Below are positions 17,683 through 27,512 of a stretch of 64,000 bases of DNA, in pieces (positions within the stretch are counted from its first letter, which is position 1; each line of letters starts with the position of its first letter). The notes under the pieces are model-generated. The model was not told where the DNA came from. It made no database searches and saw nothing but the letters and a program-made list of their open reading frames with translations. A program made the translations under genes and the position numbers. Location: assembly GCF_009176975.1 (NCBI RefSeq), contig NZ_WEZG01000008.1:1-64000 (forward strand). Reading direction: 5' to 3'. This DNA is from Aureimonas psammosilenae. Its GTDB lineage: Bacteria; Pseudomonadota; Alphaproteobacteria; Rhizobiales; Rhizobiaceae.

Positions 17683-19176
17683 ATGCCGAATGAGGTTTCA
17701 GGCATCGGCAAGGCCGATGCCGCGCCGGCCGCCCGGCGCAATTTCCGCACCGTCGCGCTGATCGTCGCCAGCGCCATGTTCATGGAACAGCTCGACGCCA
17801 CGATCCTGGCGACGGCCCTGCCCACCATGGCGCGCGACTTCGACGTCGGCGCGCCTTCCATGAGCATCGCGCTCACCTCCTATCTCATCAGCCTCGCGGT
17901 GTTCATTCCCGTCAGCGGCGCGGTGGCGGACCGATGGGGCTCGCGCACCGTGTTCCGGGCGGCCATCGGCGTCTTCGTCCTCGGCTCGATCCTGTGCGCC
18001 TTGGCGCCCTCGCTGGCCTTTCTCGTGGTGGCGCGGCTCGTGCAGGGCATCGGCGGGGCGATGATGATCCCGGTCGGGCGGCTCGTGCTCCTGCGCTCGG
18101 TGGAGCGACGCGACCTCGTTTCGGCCATGTCCTGGCTGCTCGTGCCCGCGCTGATCGGCCCGATCCTCGGACCGCCGGTCGGCGGTCTCATCGTCGATCA
18201 TGCCGACTGGCGCTGGATCTTCTACATCAACGTGCCCATCGGCCTCGTCGGCATGGTGCTGGTCAGCCTCTTCATCGAGGAAACCAGAGGCGAGCGCTCC
18301 GGGCCGTTCGACGCCCTCGGCATGATGCTGTCGGGCATTTCGCTCGGCTCTCTCCTTTTCGGCTTCGAGACCGCCAGCCGCGAAGGAGAAGGGCTGATGG
18401 CGCTGGTGCTCGTCGCGTTCGGGCTCGTGACCGGAGCGGTGTACCTGCGCCATGCCCGCCGCCACGCCGCGCCGATCCTCGACCCGGCGCTGATGCGCGT
18501 TCCGTCCTTCGGCACTTCCGTGATCGCGGGATCGCTGACGCGCATCACGCAGGGCGCGCAGCCCTTCCTGCTGCCGCTGATGATGCAGCTCGGCTTCGGC
18601 CTTTCGGCGGCGACGAGCGGCCTCATCACCATCGCCACGGCGATCGGCTCCCTCCTGATGAAGGCGGTGGCGCCCCGTCTCCTGCGGCGCTTCGGCTTTC
18701 GCAACGCTCTGGCCGTGAACGGCATCGTCGCCGCGCTTCTCTACGGGGCCTGCGCCTTCTTCCGGCCGGACTGGCCGCTGGCCCTGATCTTCGGGGTGCT
18801 GGTCTGCTGCGGCTTCTCGATGTCGTTCCAGTTCACCGCCTATAATACAGTGGCCTACGACCGGATCTCGCCGGCGCAGATAAGCTCGGCGACGAGCTTC
18901 TACACGACCTTCCAGCAACTGATGCTGTCGCTCGGCATCTGCGTGGCGGCGCTCGCGCTCCACGGCTCGATGAAGGTCCAGAACCACGGCGTGCCAGAGC
19001 TTTCGGACTTCTCGGCGGCTTTCGCGGTGGTGGTGGCGATCTCCTTGGTGGCGACGGTCTGGAACCTGCGCTTCGCAGTGGATGCCGGCCGCGAGATCAG
19101 CGGCCACGGCCGCGTGGCCGAGGGCACCAAGCGTCCCGCCGCCGAGGCCAGCGAGGTGCTCGAACACGCCCGTTAG
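17683..19176 (+). CDS. MFS drug exporter, DHA2 (EmrB/QacA) type
   Basis: A 497-residue integral membrane transporter with about 14 predicted helices. The early helix carries MEQLDATILATALPTMARDF, the DHA2 signature equivalent of LDxTIVNVALP, and the loop motif A is AVADRWGSRTVFRA. It should export drugs or other hydrophobic compounds using the proton gradient. It is a monocistronic gene: a 272-base gap lies upstream and a hairpin overlaps its stop codon. No regulator is adjacent, so the substrate cannot be suggested. Confidence 0.9.
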   Translation: MPNEVSGIGKADAAPAARRNFRTVALIVASAMFMEQLDATILATALPTMARDFDVGAPSMSIALTSYLISLAVFIPVSGAVADRWGSRTVFRAAIGVFVLGSILCALAPSLAFLVVARLVQGIGGAMMIPVGRLVLLRSVERRDLVSAMSWLLVPALIGPILGPPVGGLIVDHADWRWIFYINVPIGLVGMVLVSLFIEETRGERSGPFDALGMMLSGISLGSLLFGFETASREGEGLMALVLVAFGLVTGAVYLRHARRHAAPILDPALMRVPSFGTSVIAGSLTRITQGAQPFLLPLMMQLGFGLSAATSGLITIATAIGSLLMKAVAPRLLRRFGFRNALAVNGIVAALLYGACAFFRPDWPLALIFGVLVCCGFSMSFQFTAYNTVAYDRISPAQISSATSFYTTFQQLMLSLGICVAALALHGSMKVQNHGVPELSDFSAAFAVVVAISLVATVWNLRFAVDAGREISGHGRVAEGTKRPAAEASEVLEHAR

Positions 19177-19188
19177 GAAGGCCTAACG
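19171..19188 (+). terminator. Hairpin overlapping the MFS stop codon
   Basis: A perfect 7-bp stem (CGTTAGG / CCTAACG) with loop AAGG includes the TAG stop of the exporter gene at 19174-19176. No U-run follows; probable 3'-end or weak terminator element. Confidence 0.5.
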
Positions 19189-19246
19189 CCCGCCATCCGA
19201 GATAGGCCGACTTCACCGCTTTCATATCGGTGTCGTGCCGCTCGAT

Positions 19247-20536
19247 TCATTCCTGTTTCAGGTAGTTCGATCCGCCGATCACGAGGAGCTTGTCGGAGTC
19301 CTTGTCGGGCGCGAAGATGGAGGAGCGTTCGGTCCGGCCGTCGTTTCCCGTCAGTTCCAGCGTGTAGCCCACGATCTTGTAGCGTCCACTGCTCGCCGGG
19401 CGTTTGCCGCTCGCCGTGAACCCGGTTGTTCCGCCGCCGGTGTCGTTCGTGCCGCTGGCGCCCGACCAGCCGGTGCGCCGGAACGTGCCGTCGGAGGCAA
19501 GCGTGAGAATGCGTTCGCTGGAAACGCTGTTCGAGGCGAAGGCCGTGGAGCCGGACGAGGCGTAGAAATAGCGCCACCTTCCGGCAAGAACCGTTCCTTC
19601 GGGGAAAGGCGGAATGCGGCTATAAGCGCCGCCGTCGATCTCCAGGCCGTCGCCCTGCTTGGCGAAGGGCTTGGTTTCGGCTTCGATCGTGCCGAACGCG
19701 TCGCCGACTTCGCGCATCTCGATCTCGCTCGCGCCACTGAGAAGACCGCCGCCTTTCAGCCTGTAGAGGCCGCAATCCGTCGGCTTGGCGCGGCAATGGA
19801 CGGTGATGTCGCCGTTCTCGGGCAGTTCGGTGGCGTAAAGGCCGGATGGATCGAACACGGTGATCTCGCTGTCCGAGGTGAAGTCCATGCCGCCGAAGGC
19901 GTTCGGCGTGACGCCGGTCTGGAGGTGGGTGTAGACGCCGTCGAGCCCGCCATCTCCGGCCTGGGGCACAAGCTCGAACGGCTTGTCGGCCGGCTCCAGC
20001 GCCACCGAGCGGACCAGCGCCTCGAAGTCGGCTTCCGCGCTTTTCCTGGCTTCGTCGCGCAGTTCGATCCCGACCAGAGCCAGGACGACCTGATGGCGAC
20101 CGGACGCGATGCCGACGGTGCGCTGGCCGACCGACAGTCCTTGCGCCCGGGCGCAGCAGCGATAGTCGGCGCGAATGCGATGGCCGTTCACCGTGGTGCC
20201 GTCGGACTTCGAGGAGGGGCGCTCCTTCTCCATGCCCTTGACGCCAGTCGCCACCGTTTCGAAGTCTTTGTCGAGCGTCGCCGTCGTGCCGGGGAACGGA
20301 CCGAGGATCTGGATGATCGCGCCGCCCTTGCGCCGGTTCTTTTCGGTGGCGGGGAACTCCTTCTGGTAGAGCATCCCGCCCTTCACGGGCTTGGCCACCC
20401 AGCCCGAACCGACGCTCGGAGCCTCGAAGCGCATGGTCCCGAGCGTCGTCGGCGAGCCGGCGAGAGCCGGCCCCGGCAGCGAGGAAGCGAGCGCCGCCAG
20501 CGCGAGACCGAATCGAAGCGCGGATCTGTGAAACAT
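19247..20536 (-). CDS. Secreted protein of unknown function
   Basis: About 429 residues from the ATG at 20536, chosen because it opens a clean signal peptide (MFHRSALRFGLALAALAS, cleavage near PALAGS) with AGGG 10 bases upstream; in-frame sequence before it has no such features. The mature protein appears to have two parts: an N-terminal domain (about 30-210) with SGWVAKPVKGGMLYQKEF, and a C-terminal Gly/Ser/Thr-rich beta domain with GRWRYFYASSGSTAF, DGTFRRTGWSGASGTNDTG and a final SGRYKIVGYTLELTGNDGR. The last part resembles the repeated beta pattern of small lipocalin-like or META-type domains, but I do not recognise the family. It lies alone between the exporter and the quinone reductase. 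Confidence 0.7.
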   Translation of the reverse strand: MFHRSALRFGLALAALASSLPGPALAGSPTTLGTMRFEAPSVGSGWVAKPVKGGMLYQKEFPATEKNRRKGGAIIQILGPFPGTTATLDKDFETVATGVKGMEKERPSSKSDGTTVNGHRIRADYRCCARAQGLSVGQRTVGIASGRHQVVLALVGIELRDEARKSAEADFEALVRSVALEPADKPFELVPQAGDGGLDGVYTHLQTGVTPNAFGGMDFTSDSEITVFDPSGLYATELPENGDITVHCRAKPTDCGLYRLKGGGLLSGASEIEMREVGDAFGTIEAETKPFAKQGDGLEIDGGAYSRIPPFPEGTVLAGRWRYFYASSGSTAFASNSVSSERILTLASDGTFRRTGWSGASGTNDTGGGTTGFTASGKRPASSGRYKIVGYTLELTGNDGRTERSSIFAPDKDSDKLLVIGGSNYLKQE

Positions 20537-20709
20537 TCCCTTCAAACCCTCCCGAATCGCTCCGCCCCTCGTGCCGGGGTTCCGTGACGGCAGCAAGGCA
20601 AGCGGCGAAACATCCGCGAGCCTTGAACCTTTTGCGAGAACGGGACGGCGCTCGAAGCGGCGAAAGCGCAATGCCGATGTGCCGGCGGGGCTCCCCTACT
20701 CGCGGGCGA

Positions 20710-21303
20710 TCAGGAAAGCTTGCCCGAAAGGCGTTGTCCGATGTGGTACGCCTTTTGCAGACCCTCCCGCGCGCCCGCCGGATCGATCGGCAGGAGGAGA
20801 TCCAGACCCACCGACTCTATGCCGCAATACCCGAAGATGCCTCCGACGATCTGCGTGTTCAGGGCGTCGAGATACCCTCGGCGCTCGTAGGTTTGTTGAT
20901 TGACCCCGCCGATCGCGACGACCTGCCCTTTCAGCCGGCCCAGCAAGCGCGTCGTTCCTTTCTCTGGGTTATCCACATATGCCCAGCCGGAAATGAACAC
21001 GCGATCGATCCAACCCTTCATGACGGCCGGCATCGACCACCAGTAAACCGGGAACACGAGGACCAGCATGTCGGCCCGGTCCACGCGTCGCTGCTGCGCG
21101 AGGATATCGTCGCCGGGTTCTCCGCGGCCGTGGAACAGATCGTTGTCGGCGGCGGTGAAACGCGGGTCGAAATCCTCCGCCGCGAGATCGAGGACATCGG
21201 TGGTATCGCCTCCAACGCTTTCGAGACCGGCGACGAGCCGGGCGACTGCGGCATGGCTGTAGGACGCCGGGTCGGGATGGGCGACGACGATCAGGGTGTG
21301 CAT
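20710..21303 (-). CDS. NAD(P)H:quinone oxidoreductase, flavodoxin-like fold
   Basis: A 197-residue flavodoxin-fold reductase of the MdaB/NQO1/Kef-ancillary group. The N-terminus MHTLIVVAHPDPASYSHA binds FMN/FAD phosphate, PVYWWSMPAVMKGWIDRVF is the characteristic family motif, and IGGVNQQTYERRGYLDAL follows. It should catalyse two-electron reduction of quinones or other electrophiles. It lies 67 bases downstream of the RidA gene in the same direction, and both face away from a TetR regulator, which suggests an electrophile- or drug-responsive unit. Confidence 0.9.
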   Translation of the reverse strand: MHTLIVVAHPDPASYSHAAVARLVAGLESVGGDTTDVLDLAAEDFDPRFTAADNDLFHGRGEPGDDILAQQRRVDRADMLVLVFPVYWWSMPAVMKGWIDRVFISGWAYVDNPEKGTTRLLGRLKGQVVAIGGVNQQTYERRGYLDALNTQIVGGIFGYCGIESVGLDLLLPIDPAGAREGLQKAYHIGQRLSGKLS

Positions 21304-21370
21304 GTGCGCTCCTTCGATGAGGTGGTCCTCCAGCGCTTCGCGGTCCGCGCAGCGGCCGGAAGACGAAGCA

Positions 21371-21769
21371 TCAGGCGGTCGTCGGAATCCGGGCGATGAC
21401 CTTGATCTCGAAGTCGAAGCCGGCGAGCCAGTTGACGCCGACCGCCGTCCAGCTCGGATAAGGCGCTTGCGGAAAGGCTTCGCCTTTGGCGTCCATCACC
21501 GCCGGAAACTGGTTTTCCGGGTCGGTGTGGAAGGTCGTGACATCCACGATGTCATCGAAGGTGCAGCCGGCAGCCTTCAGAACCGCATCGAGGTTCGCGA
21601 AGGCCTGTCGCACCTGCGTCCGGAAATCGGGCTCGGGTGAGCCGTCGGAGCGGCTTCCGACCTGGCCCGACACGAACAGCATGTCGCCGGACCGGATGGC
21701 GGCCGAATAAGCGTGCTTCTCGTAGAGTGCGTGACGGTCGGCGGGAAAAACGGGATCGCGCTTCGTCAT
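21371..21769 (-). CDS. RidA/YjgF/Rid-family protein
   Basis: A 132-residue Rid protein from the ATG at 21769, which has AAGGA at an ideal distance; an ATG at 21784 is a weaker option. Family features include SGDMLFVSGQVGSRSDGSPEPDFRTQVRQAFANLDAVLKAAG and a C-terminal MDAKGEAFPQAPYPSWTAVGVNWL segment. Rid proteins form trimers and hydrolyse enamine/imine intermediates, or in some subfamilies act on other substrates. The Arg of the RidA active site (…R near the C-terminus) is not obvious here, so this may be a different Rid subfamily. It is the first gene after the TetR operator region. Confidence 0.85.
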   Translation of the reverse strand: MTKRDPVFPADRHALYEKHAYSAAIRSGDMLFVSGQVGSRSDGSPEPDFRTQVRQAFANLDAVLKAAGCTFDDIVDVTTFHTDPENQFPAVMDAKGEAFPQAPYPSWTAVGVNWLAGFDFEIKVIARIPTTA

Positions 21770-21846
21770 GGTGGGTTCCTTCATGGGGCAAGGGGATGGC
21801 GCAGCGCTCGATCGGCGGCAGCGTTGAAGACGCCGCCCCATCTGAT

Positions 21847-21887
21847 ATACGGAGCGTATCTGAGATATCTCGCATACGGTCCGTATG
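21847..21887. promoter_or_regulatory. Three adjacent palindromes, probable TetR operator
   Basis: The divergent gap holds ATACG-GAG-CGTAT (21847-21859), GAGATATCTC (21862-21871) and CATACGG-T-CCGTATG (21873-21887). The first and third share the ATACG/CGTAT half-sites and have centres 27 bp apart. An upstream ATG of the TetR frame at 21885 falls inside the third palindrome, which favours the later start at 21927. Confidence 0.7.
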
Positions 21888-21926
21888 TCAACCGTCATGC
21901 GGCCCCATTCCGAAGAAAGAGCCGCC

Positions 21927-22535
21927 ATGCCCCCCACCCGACGTTCGGAGACGATGGAACAGAACCGCGCCAAGCTTCTCCAGGCGGCGCGCCGGGCCTT
22001 CGGGGCGAAAGGTTTCGCTGCCGCGTCCATGGACGACCTGACAGCCGAAGCCGGGCTGACGCGCGGGGCGCTTTATCACAACTTCGGCGACAAGAAGGGC
22101 CTGCTCGCCGCGGTCGTCGCCGAGGTCGACGGAGAGATGGCGGCACGCGCCCATGACGCGGCCGCCGCCGCACCGAACGGATGGGAGGCCCTTCTGGCGG
22201 AAGGATCGGCCTATATCGAGATGGCGCTCGACCCGCAGATCCGGCGGATCGTGCTTCTCGATGGCCCGGCCTTTCTCGGCGATCCGTCGACCTGGCCGAG
22301 CCAGAACGCCTGCCTCGAACTGACCAAGCAGGCGGTGGCCGGCCTTGTCACTGAGGGCGTCATGAAGCGCGTCGACGTGGAAGCGGCGGCTCGCCTTTTG
22401 AGCGGCGCCGCTCTCAACGCCGCCCTTTGGGTCGCCGCCAGCGACGACCCCTCCGCCGTTCTGCCGAAAGCCGTCGAAGCGTTCCGAACGATGGCGGCGG
22501 GCTTTCTGGCCGAGCCCCTTTCACGAGGCCTTTGA
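21927..22535 (+). CDS. TetR family transcriptional regulator
   Basis: About 202 residues from the ATG at 21927 (GAAAGAGCC upstream). The HTH covers about residues 12-58 with RAKLLQAARRAFGAKGF, MDDLTAEAGLTRGALYHNFGDKKGL. The C-terminal ligand domain has IEMALDPQIRRIVLLDGPAFLGDPSTWPSQ-type sequence common in TetR_C_33-like or AcrR-like regulators. It is divergent from the RidA/quinone reductase pair and should bind the palindromes at 21847-21887, repressing both directions. An in-frame ATG at 21885 would add 14 residues but lies in the operator. Confidence 0.9.
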   Translation: MPPTRRSETMEQNRAKLLQAARRAFGAKGFAAASMDDLTAEAGLTRGALYHNFGDKKGLLAAVVAEVDGEMAARAHDAAAAAPNGWEALLAEGSAYIEMALDPQIRRIVLLDGPAFLGDPSTWPSQNACLELTKQAVAGLVTEGVMKRVDVEAAARLLSGAALNAALWVAASDDPSAVLPKAVEAFRTMAAGFLAEPLSRGL

Positions 22536-22582
22536 GACGGCTTCATCCGTCACGACTTGACAGCCCCTCCCGTCCCGGCTTC

Positions 22583-22597
22583 ATTTGTCAGACAAAT
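22583..22597 (+). promoter_or_regulatory. FadR/GntR-type operator before the arabinofuranosidase gene
   Basis: ATTTGTC-A-GACAAAT is a perfect 7+1+7 palindrome 13 bases before the GH51 start. Its core TTGTCAGACAA fits the TNGTNNNACNA consensus of FadR-subfamily GntR regulators. A regulator of exactly this subfamily is encoded at the far end of the same operon (28326-29081). Confidence 0.65.
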
Positions 22598-22610
22598 AGG
22601 GGAGAACGGA

Positions 22611-24116
22611 ATGCGAGTCAGTGCTGCGGTCCACAAGGGTTTCGTGATCTCCGAGATCGACAACCGGCTGTATTCCGCATTCATCGAGCATATGGGCCGG
22701 GCGATCTATTCCGGCATCTACGAGCCCGGACACAGCCAAGCCGACGAGAACGGCTTCCGGCGCGACGTCATGCAGTTCGTGAAAGATCTGGCGATCCCGG
22801 CGATCCGTTATCCCGGCGGCAACTTCGTGTCGGCCTATCGCTGGGAGGACGGCATCGGCCCAAAGGAGAACCGCCCGGTGCGGCTCGACCTCGCCTGGCG
22901 CTCCAAGGAAACCAATCAGGTCGGCATCAACGAATTCGCCGTCTGGGCCAAGGATGCGGGCATCGAGATGATGCTCGCCCTCAATCTCGGCTCGCGGGGC
23001 CTCGATGACGCGCGCAACTTCGTGGAATACGTGAACCACCCCTCCGGCACCTATTGGTCGGACCTGCGCCGCTCTCACGGCGTCGCCGACCCCTATGGCG
23101 TCACCATGTGGTGCCTCGGCAACGAGTTGGACGGCCCCTGGCAGATCGGCCACAAGGAGGCCAAGGAATACGGGCGGCTCGCCGACGAGACAGCCAAGGC
23201 GCTCCGCGCGCTGACGCCCAATGCCGAGATGATTGTCTGCGGCTCCTCCAACGACCAGATGCCGACCTATCCCGACTGGGAGCGCGAAGTCCTCGAAGAG
23301 TGCTACGAGAACGTCGACTACATCTCGCTGCACAAGTATTTCGGCAATTCCAGCCACGACACGCTGAACTATTTCGGCAAGGTCGAGGAAACCGGGCGCT
23401 ACATCCAGGCCATCGCCGGCGCAATCGACTTCGTGAAGGCCAAGAAGCGCGCCAAGAACGACGTCTACATCTGCTTCGACGAATGGAACGTCTGGTATCA
23501 CAAGCGGGAAGACGATTCCCGCCGCTGGCGGACCTGGAACTGGCCGGAAGCGCCCGACCTTCTGGAGGAGGACTACAATTTCGAGGACGCGCTTTTCATC
23601 GGCTGTCTTCTGAACGAGTTCATCCGCCGCTCCGACCGGGTTCGCATCGCCTGCATCGCGCAGCTCGTCAACGTCATCGCGCCGATCCGCGCCGAGAAGA
23701 ACGGCCCGGCCTGGCGCCAGACGATCTACTGGCCCTATCAGTTCGCCTCGCTTTATGGCCGGGGCCGGGCTTTGAGGGTCGCGGTGGACGGGCCGACCTA
23801 CGATTGCTCGGTCGCCGACGACGTGGCCTATCTCGATGTCGCGGCGGTGGAGAACGAGGGCGGAATGCTGACGCTCTTCGCCGTGAACCGGCACCTGACC
23901 GAAACGCTGGATCTCGATCTGTCGCTCGGTGGCTTCGGCGCGCTGCGCGTCGCCGAACACCGCACGCTCGCCGGCCATGGCCTTCGCGACACCAACGGGC
24001 CGGACAAACCGGACGCGGTGGCCCCGAAGGGAGGCTCGGGGCTCGTGACCGACGGGGATCGGCTGCAAGGCCGCATCGCGCCCTTGTCCTACCACATGAT
24101 CCGTTTGTCGGTCTGA
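22611..24116 (+). CDS. abfA: GH51 alpha-L-arabinofuranosidase
   Basis: A 501-residue intracellular GH51 enzyme that removes alpha-L-arabinofuranosyl units from imported arabino-oligosaccharides. The acid/base is E172 in WCLGNELDGPW and the nucleophile is E291 in CFDEWNVWY, nearly the same positions as in the Geobacillus enzyme (E175/E294). A (beta/alpha)8 barrel runs to about residue 385, and a beta-sandwich follows. The start at 22611 has GGGGAG upstream and no signal peptide. It is the first gene of an operon with an ATPase, binding protein and two permeases. A FadR-type palindrome just upstream suggests repression by the GntR protein at 28326-29081, relieved by an arabinose-derived ligand. 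Confidence 0.93.
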   Translation: MRVSAAVHKGFVISEIDNRLYSAFIEHMGRAIYSGIYEPGHSQADENGFRRDVMQFVKDLAIPAIRYPGGNFVSAYRWEDGIGPKENRPVRLDLAWRSKETNQVGINEFAVWAKDAGIEMMLALNLGSRGLDDARNFVEYVNHPSGTYWSDLRRSHGVADPYGVTMWCLGNELDGPWQIGHKEAKEYGRLADETAKALRALTPNAEMIVCGSSNDQMPTYPDWEREVLEECYENVDYISLHKYFGNSSHDTLNYFGKVEETGRYIQAIAGAIDFVKAKKRAKNDVYICFDEWNVWYHKREDDSRRWRTWNWPEAPDLLEEDYNFEDALFIGCLLNEFIRRSDRVRIACIAQLVNVIAPIRAEKNGPAWRQTIYWPYQFASLYGRGRALRVAVDGPTYDCSVADDVAYLDVAAVENEGGMLTLFAVNRHLTETLDLDLSLGGFGALRVAEHRTLAGHGLRDTNGPDKPDAVAPKGGSGLVTDGDRLQGRIAPLSYHMIRLSV

Positions 24117-24120
24117 CCGC

Positions 24121-25197
<1,077 letters not shown>

Positions 25198-25276
25198 TGT
25201 CGCCAAGGAACATCGACGCCCGGCGGCTCGTGGGATCGGCGCCGGGTGAAAACATCAAACGGGAGGATCGAAACCC

Positions 25277-26554
25277 ATGAACAGACTGAAAACACTCGTC
25301 GCTGCGTCGGTGACGATGCTGGCGGTGCTGCCGGCGCAGGCCGCGGAAACCGTGACCCTGTGGGACTTCTTCGTCGGCGGCGACGGCGTTCGCATGAAGG
25401 CCCTCCTGTCGGACTTCAACAAGGAGCATCCCAACATCAAGATCGAGGCGACCTCGCTCGAATGGGGCGTTCCCTTCTACACGAAGGTCCGCACCGCGGC
25501 GGCGGTCGGCCAGGGGCCGGACGTGATGAGCTACCATCTGTCCCGCCTGCCCTTGGCGTTGACGGAGAAGGTGCTGACGGAAGTGACGCCGGACGATCTG
25601 GCGGCGGCGGGCGTGAAAAAGGAAGATTTCTTCGAGAACGCGGTGGAAGCCGCAAGCGACAGCGGCAAGCTCTATGCCGTGCCCTTCGATATCCATTCGG
25701 TGGTTCTCTACTACAACAAGCGTTACCTCGAAGGCACCGAGTTTCTGGACGCCAATGGCAAGCTGACCGGCATCACGGATCTGGCGAGCTTCGAGAAGGC
25801 GCTGGCGACGGCCAAGGAAAAGGGCTCGGCCACGCCCCTCACCTACGCGACGGGCGACGATGGCGGCGTTTATCGCGTCTTCTATACACTGCTCGCGCAG
25901 CAGGGCGGCGAACTCATCACGGACGGCACGCAAGTGTTGTCGAGTGACAACGAGGCGAAGGCCGTCAAGGCCGTCGAGACCATGACGCGCTGGCACGAAC
26001 AGGGATGGCAGCCCGAACAGGCGCTTTATCCCGCTTCCGTCGCCTTGTTCACGTCCGGCCAGTCCGCCTTTAGCATCAACGGCGTCTGGGAAGTGCCGAC
26101 CATGAAGGACCTCCAGGCCTCCGGCCGGCTCGGCTTCGAATGGGGCGCGGTGGAAGTGCCGAACCTCATGGGCAAACAGGCGACCTGGGCGGACAGCCAC
26201 GCCTTCGCCATCCCCGTCCAGGGCGAAAAGACGATGACGCCTGAAAAGCGCAAGGCCGTGATGACCTTCATCGGCTGGATGGAGAAGAACTCCGTCCGCT
26301 GGGCCGAAGCGGGCCATATCCCGGCCTACAAGCCCGTTGCCGAAAGCGCCGACTACAAGAAGATGGAGCCGAACGCGACCTACGCCAAGCTCGCCGAAAC
26401 CGCCGTCTACGATCCGCGCTCCAAGATCGCCGGCGTCGCCTCGCCGGTCTATGATGCGGCCGTCAACATCATCTCGCCGTCCATCCACGGCTACATGCCG
26501 GCCGCGGACGCCGTCGCTCAGATGAAGAGCGATCTCCAGAACCTCCTGAAATAA
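25277..26554 (+). CDS. ABC importer sugar-binding protein (family 1, AraN-like role)
   Basis: A 425-residue periplasmic or lipid-free binding protein. The signal peptide MNRLKTLVAASVTMLAVLPAQAA precedes the mature N-terminus ETVTLWDFFVGGDGVRMKAL, typical of family 1 oligosaccharide-binding proteins (MalE/UgpB group). GGGAGG stands 10 bases before the start. Its position between the GH51/ATPase genes and two MalF/G-type permeases indicates binding of arabinose-containing oligosaccharides, the role of AraN in Bacillus; that is inference. A hairpin follows at 26572-26595. Confidence 0.92.
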   Translation: MNRLKTLVAASVTMLAVLPAQAAETVTLWDFFVGGDGVRMKALLSDFNKEHPNIKIEATSLEWGVPFYTKVRTAAAVGQGPDVMSYHLSRLPLALTEKVLTEVTPDDLAAAGVKKEDFFENAVEAASDSGKLYAVPFDIHSVVLYYNKRYLEGTEFLDANGKLTGITDLASFEKALATAKEKGSATPLTYATGDDGGVYRVFYTLLAQQGGELITDGTQVLSSDNEAKAVKAVETMTRWHEQGWQPEQALYPASVALFTSGQSAFSINGVWEVPTMKDLQASGRLGFEWGAVEVPNLMGKQATWADSHAFAIPVQGEKTMTPEKRKAVMTFIGWMEKNSVRWAEAGHIPAYKPVAESADYKKMEPNATYAKLAETAVYDPRSKIAGVASPVYDAAVNIISPSIHGYMPAADAVAQMKSDLQNLLK

Positions 26555-26571
26555 GCGCCTTCGAGCGCATG

Positions 26572-26595
26572 GCCGGGCGGCGTTGTCTGCCCGGC
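26572..26595 (+). promoter_or_regulatory. Intra-operon hairpin after binding-protein gene
   Basis: A perfect 7-bp stem, GCCGGGC / GCCCGGC, lies 17 bases after the binding-protein stop and before the first permease. It probably protects the upstream mRNA or reduces read-through, giving more binding protein than permease. Confidence 0.5.
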
Positions 26596-26627
26596 TTCCT
26601 CCGGAATGAATCAACGGGAGTTCCTGA

Positions 26628-27512
26628 ATGGCGATGCTGCAGAACCGCCGAAAGCATGTGTTGACCGCCTTCACGCTGGTGCTGCCGTTCATCGCCATCT
26701 TCTGTCTCGTTTTTCTTTATCCCGCCTTCCGCATCGCGCAGCTCAGCCTCACCGATTCCAGCCTTGTCGGCGACGGCGCCTTTATCGGTCTCGACAACTT
26801 CCGAAAGCTCCTCGGCGACCGCCTGTTCTGGACGTCGCTGAAAAACAACGGCTATTTCCTGGTTCTGACGGTGGTCCCGACGACGCTGATCGCGCTCGGC
26901 ATCGCGCTTCTCGTGAACCGCCTGACGGGGCGGATGCAGGCTCTCGTTCTGGCGCTCTTCTTCCTGCCCTATGTCCTGCCCGTCTCAGTCGTCACGACCA
27001 TTTGGGCTTGGCTCCTCGACCAGCAGTTCGGCGTTCTCCAGTCGCTCATCACGCTCATCACGGGCCGGCCGATCCCCGTCTTCAAGCATCCGGCCTGGGT
27101 CATGCCGGCCATTGCCGTGGTGACGATCTGGTGGACCAACGGCTTCAACGTCCTTCTTTTCCTCGCAGGGCTGCGCAACATTCCGCAGGATCTCTACGAG
27201 GCCTCGGCGCTGGACGGCGCGACGCGCGCCCAGCAGTTCCGCCGCGTGACATGGCCGCTTCTGTGGCCCGTCACGGCGCTCGTCCTGACCCTGCAGCTCA
27301 TCCTGCAACTGAAGCTCTTCGATCAGGTCTATCTCCTGTCGGAGGGCGGGCCGTTCAACTCCTCCTACGTGCTTTTGATGATGGTCTATCGCGCGGCGTT
27401 CCAGCTCAATCAGGGCGGCTACGCTTCGGCCATCGCCCTCGTGCTCTTCGTGATCATCATGGTTCTGTCCGTTCTCCAGTTCCAGCTTCTGCGCATGGGA
27501 GGACGGCGATGA
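26628..27512 (+). CDS. ABC importer permease, MalF/UgpA type
   Basis: A 294-residue inner-membrane permease with six predicted helices. The EAA loop is DLYEASALDGATRAQQFRRVTWPLLWP, which docks the MalK-type ATPase. CGGGAG precedes the ATG. The stop overlaps the next permease by 4 bases, so the two subunits should be made in equal amounts. It is part of the predicted arabino-oligosaccharide importer. Confidence 0.92.
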   Translation: MAMLQNRRKHVLTAFTLVLPFIAIFCLVFLYPAFRIAQLSLTDSSLVGDGAFIGLDNFRKLLGDRLFWTSLKNNGYFLVLTVVPTTLIALGIALLVNRLTGRMQALVLALFFLPYVLPVSVVTTIWAWLLDQQFGVLQSLITLITGRPIPVFKHPAWVMPAIAVVTIWWTNGFNVLLFLAGLRNIPQDLYEASALDGATRAQQFRRVTWPLLWPVTALVLTLQLILQLKLFDQVYLLSEGGPFNSSYVLLMMVYRAAFQLNQGGYASAIALVLFVIIMVLSVLQFQLLRMGGRR

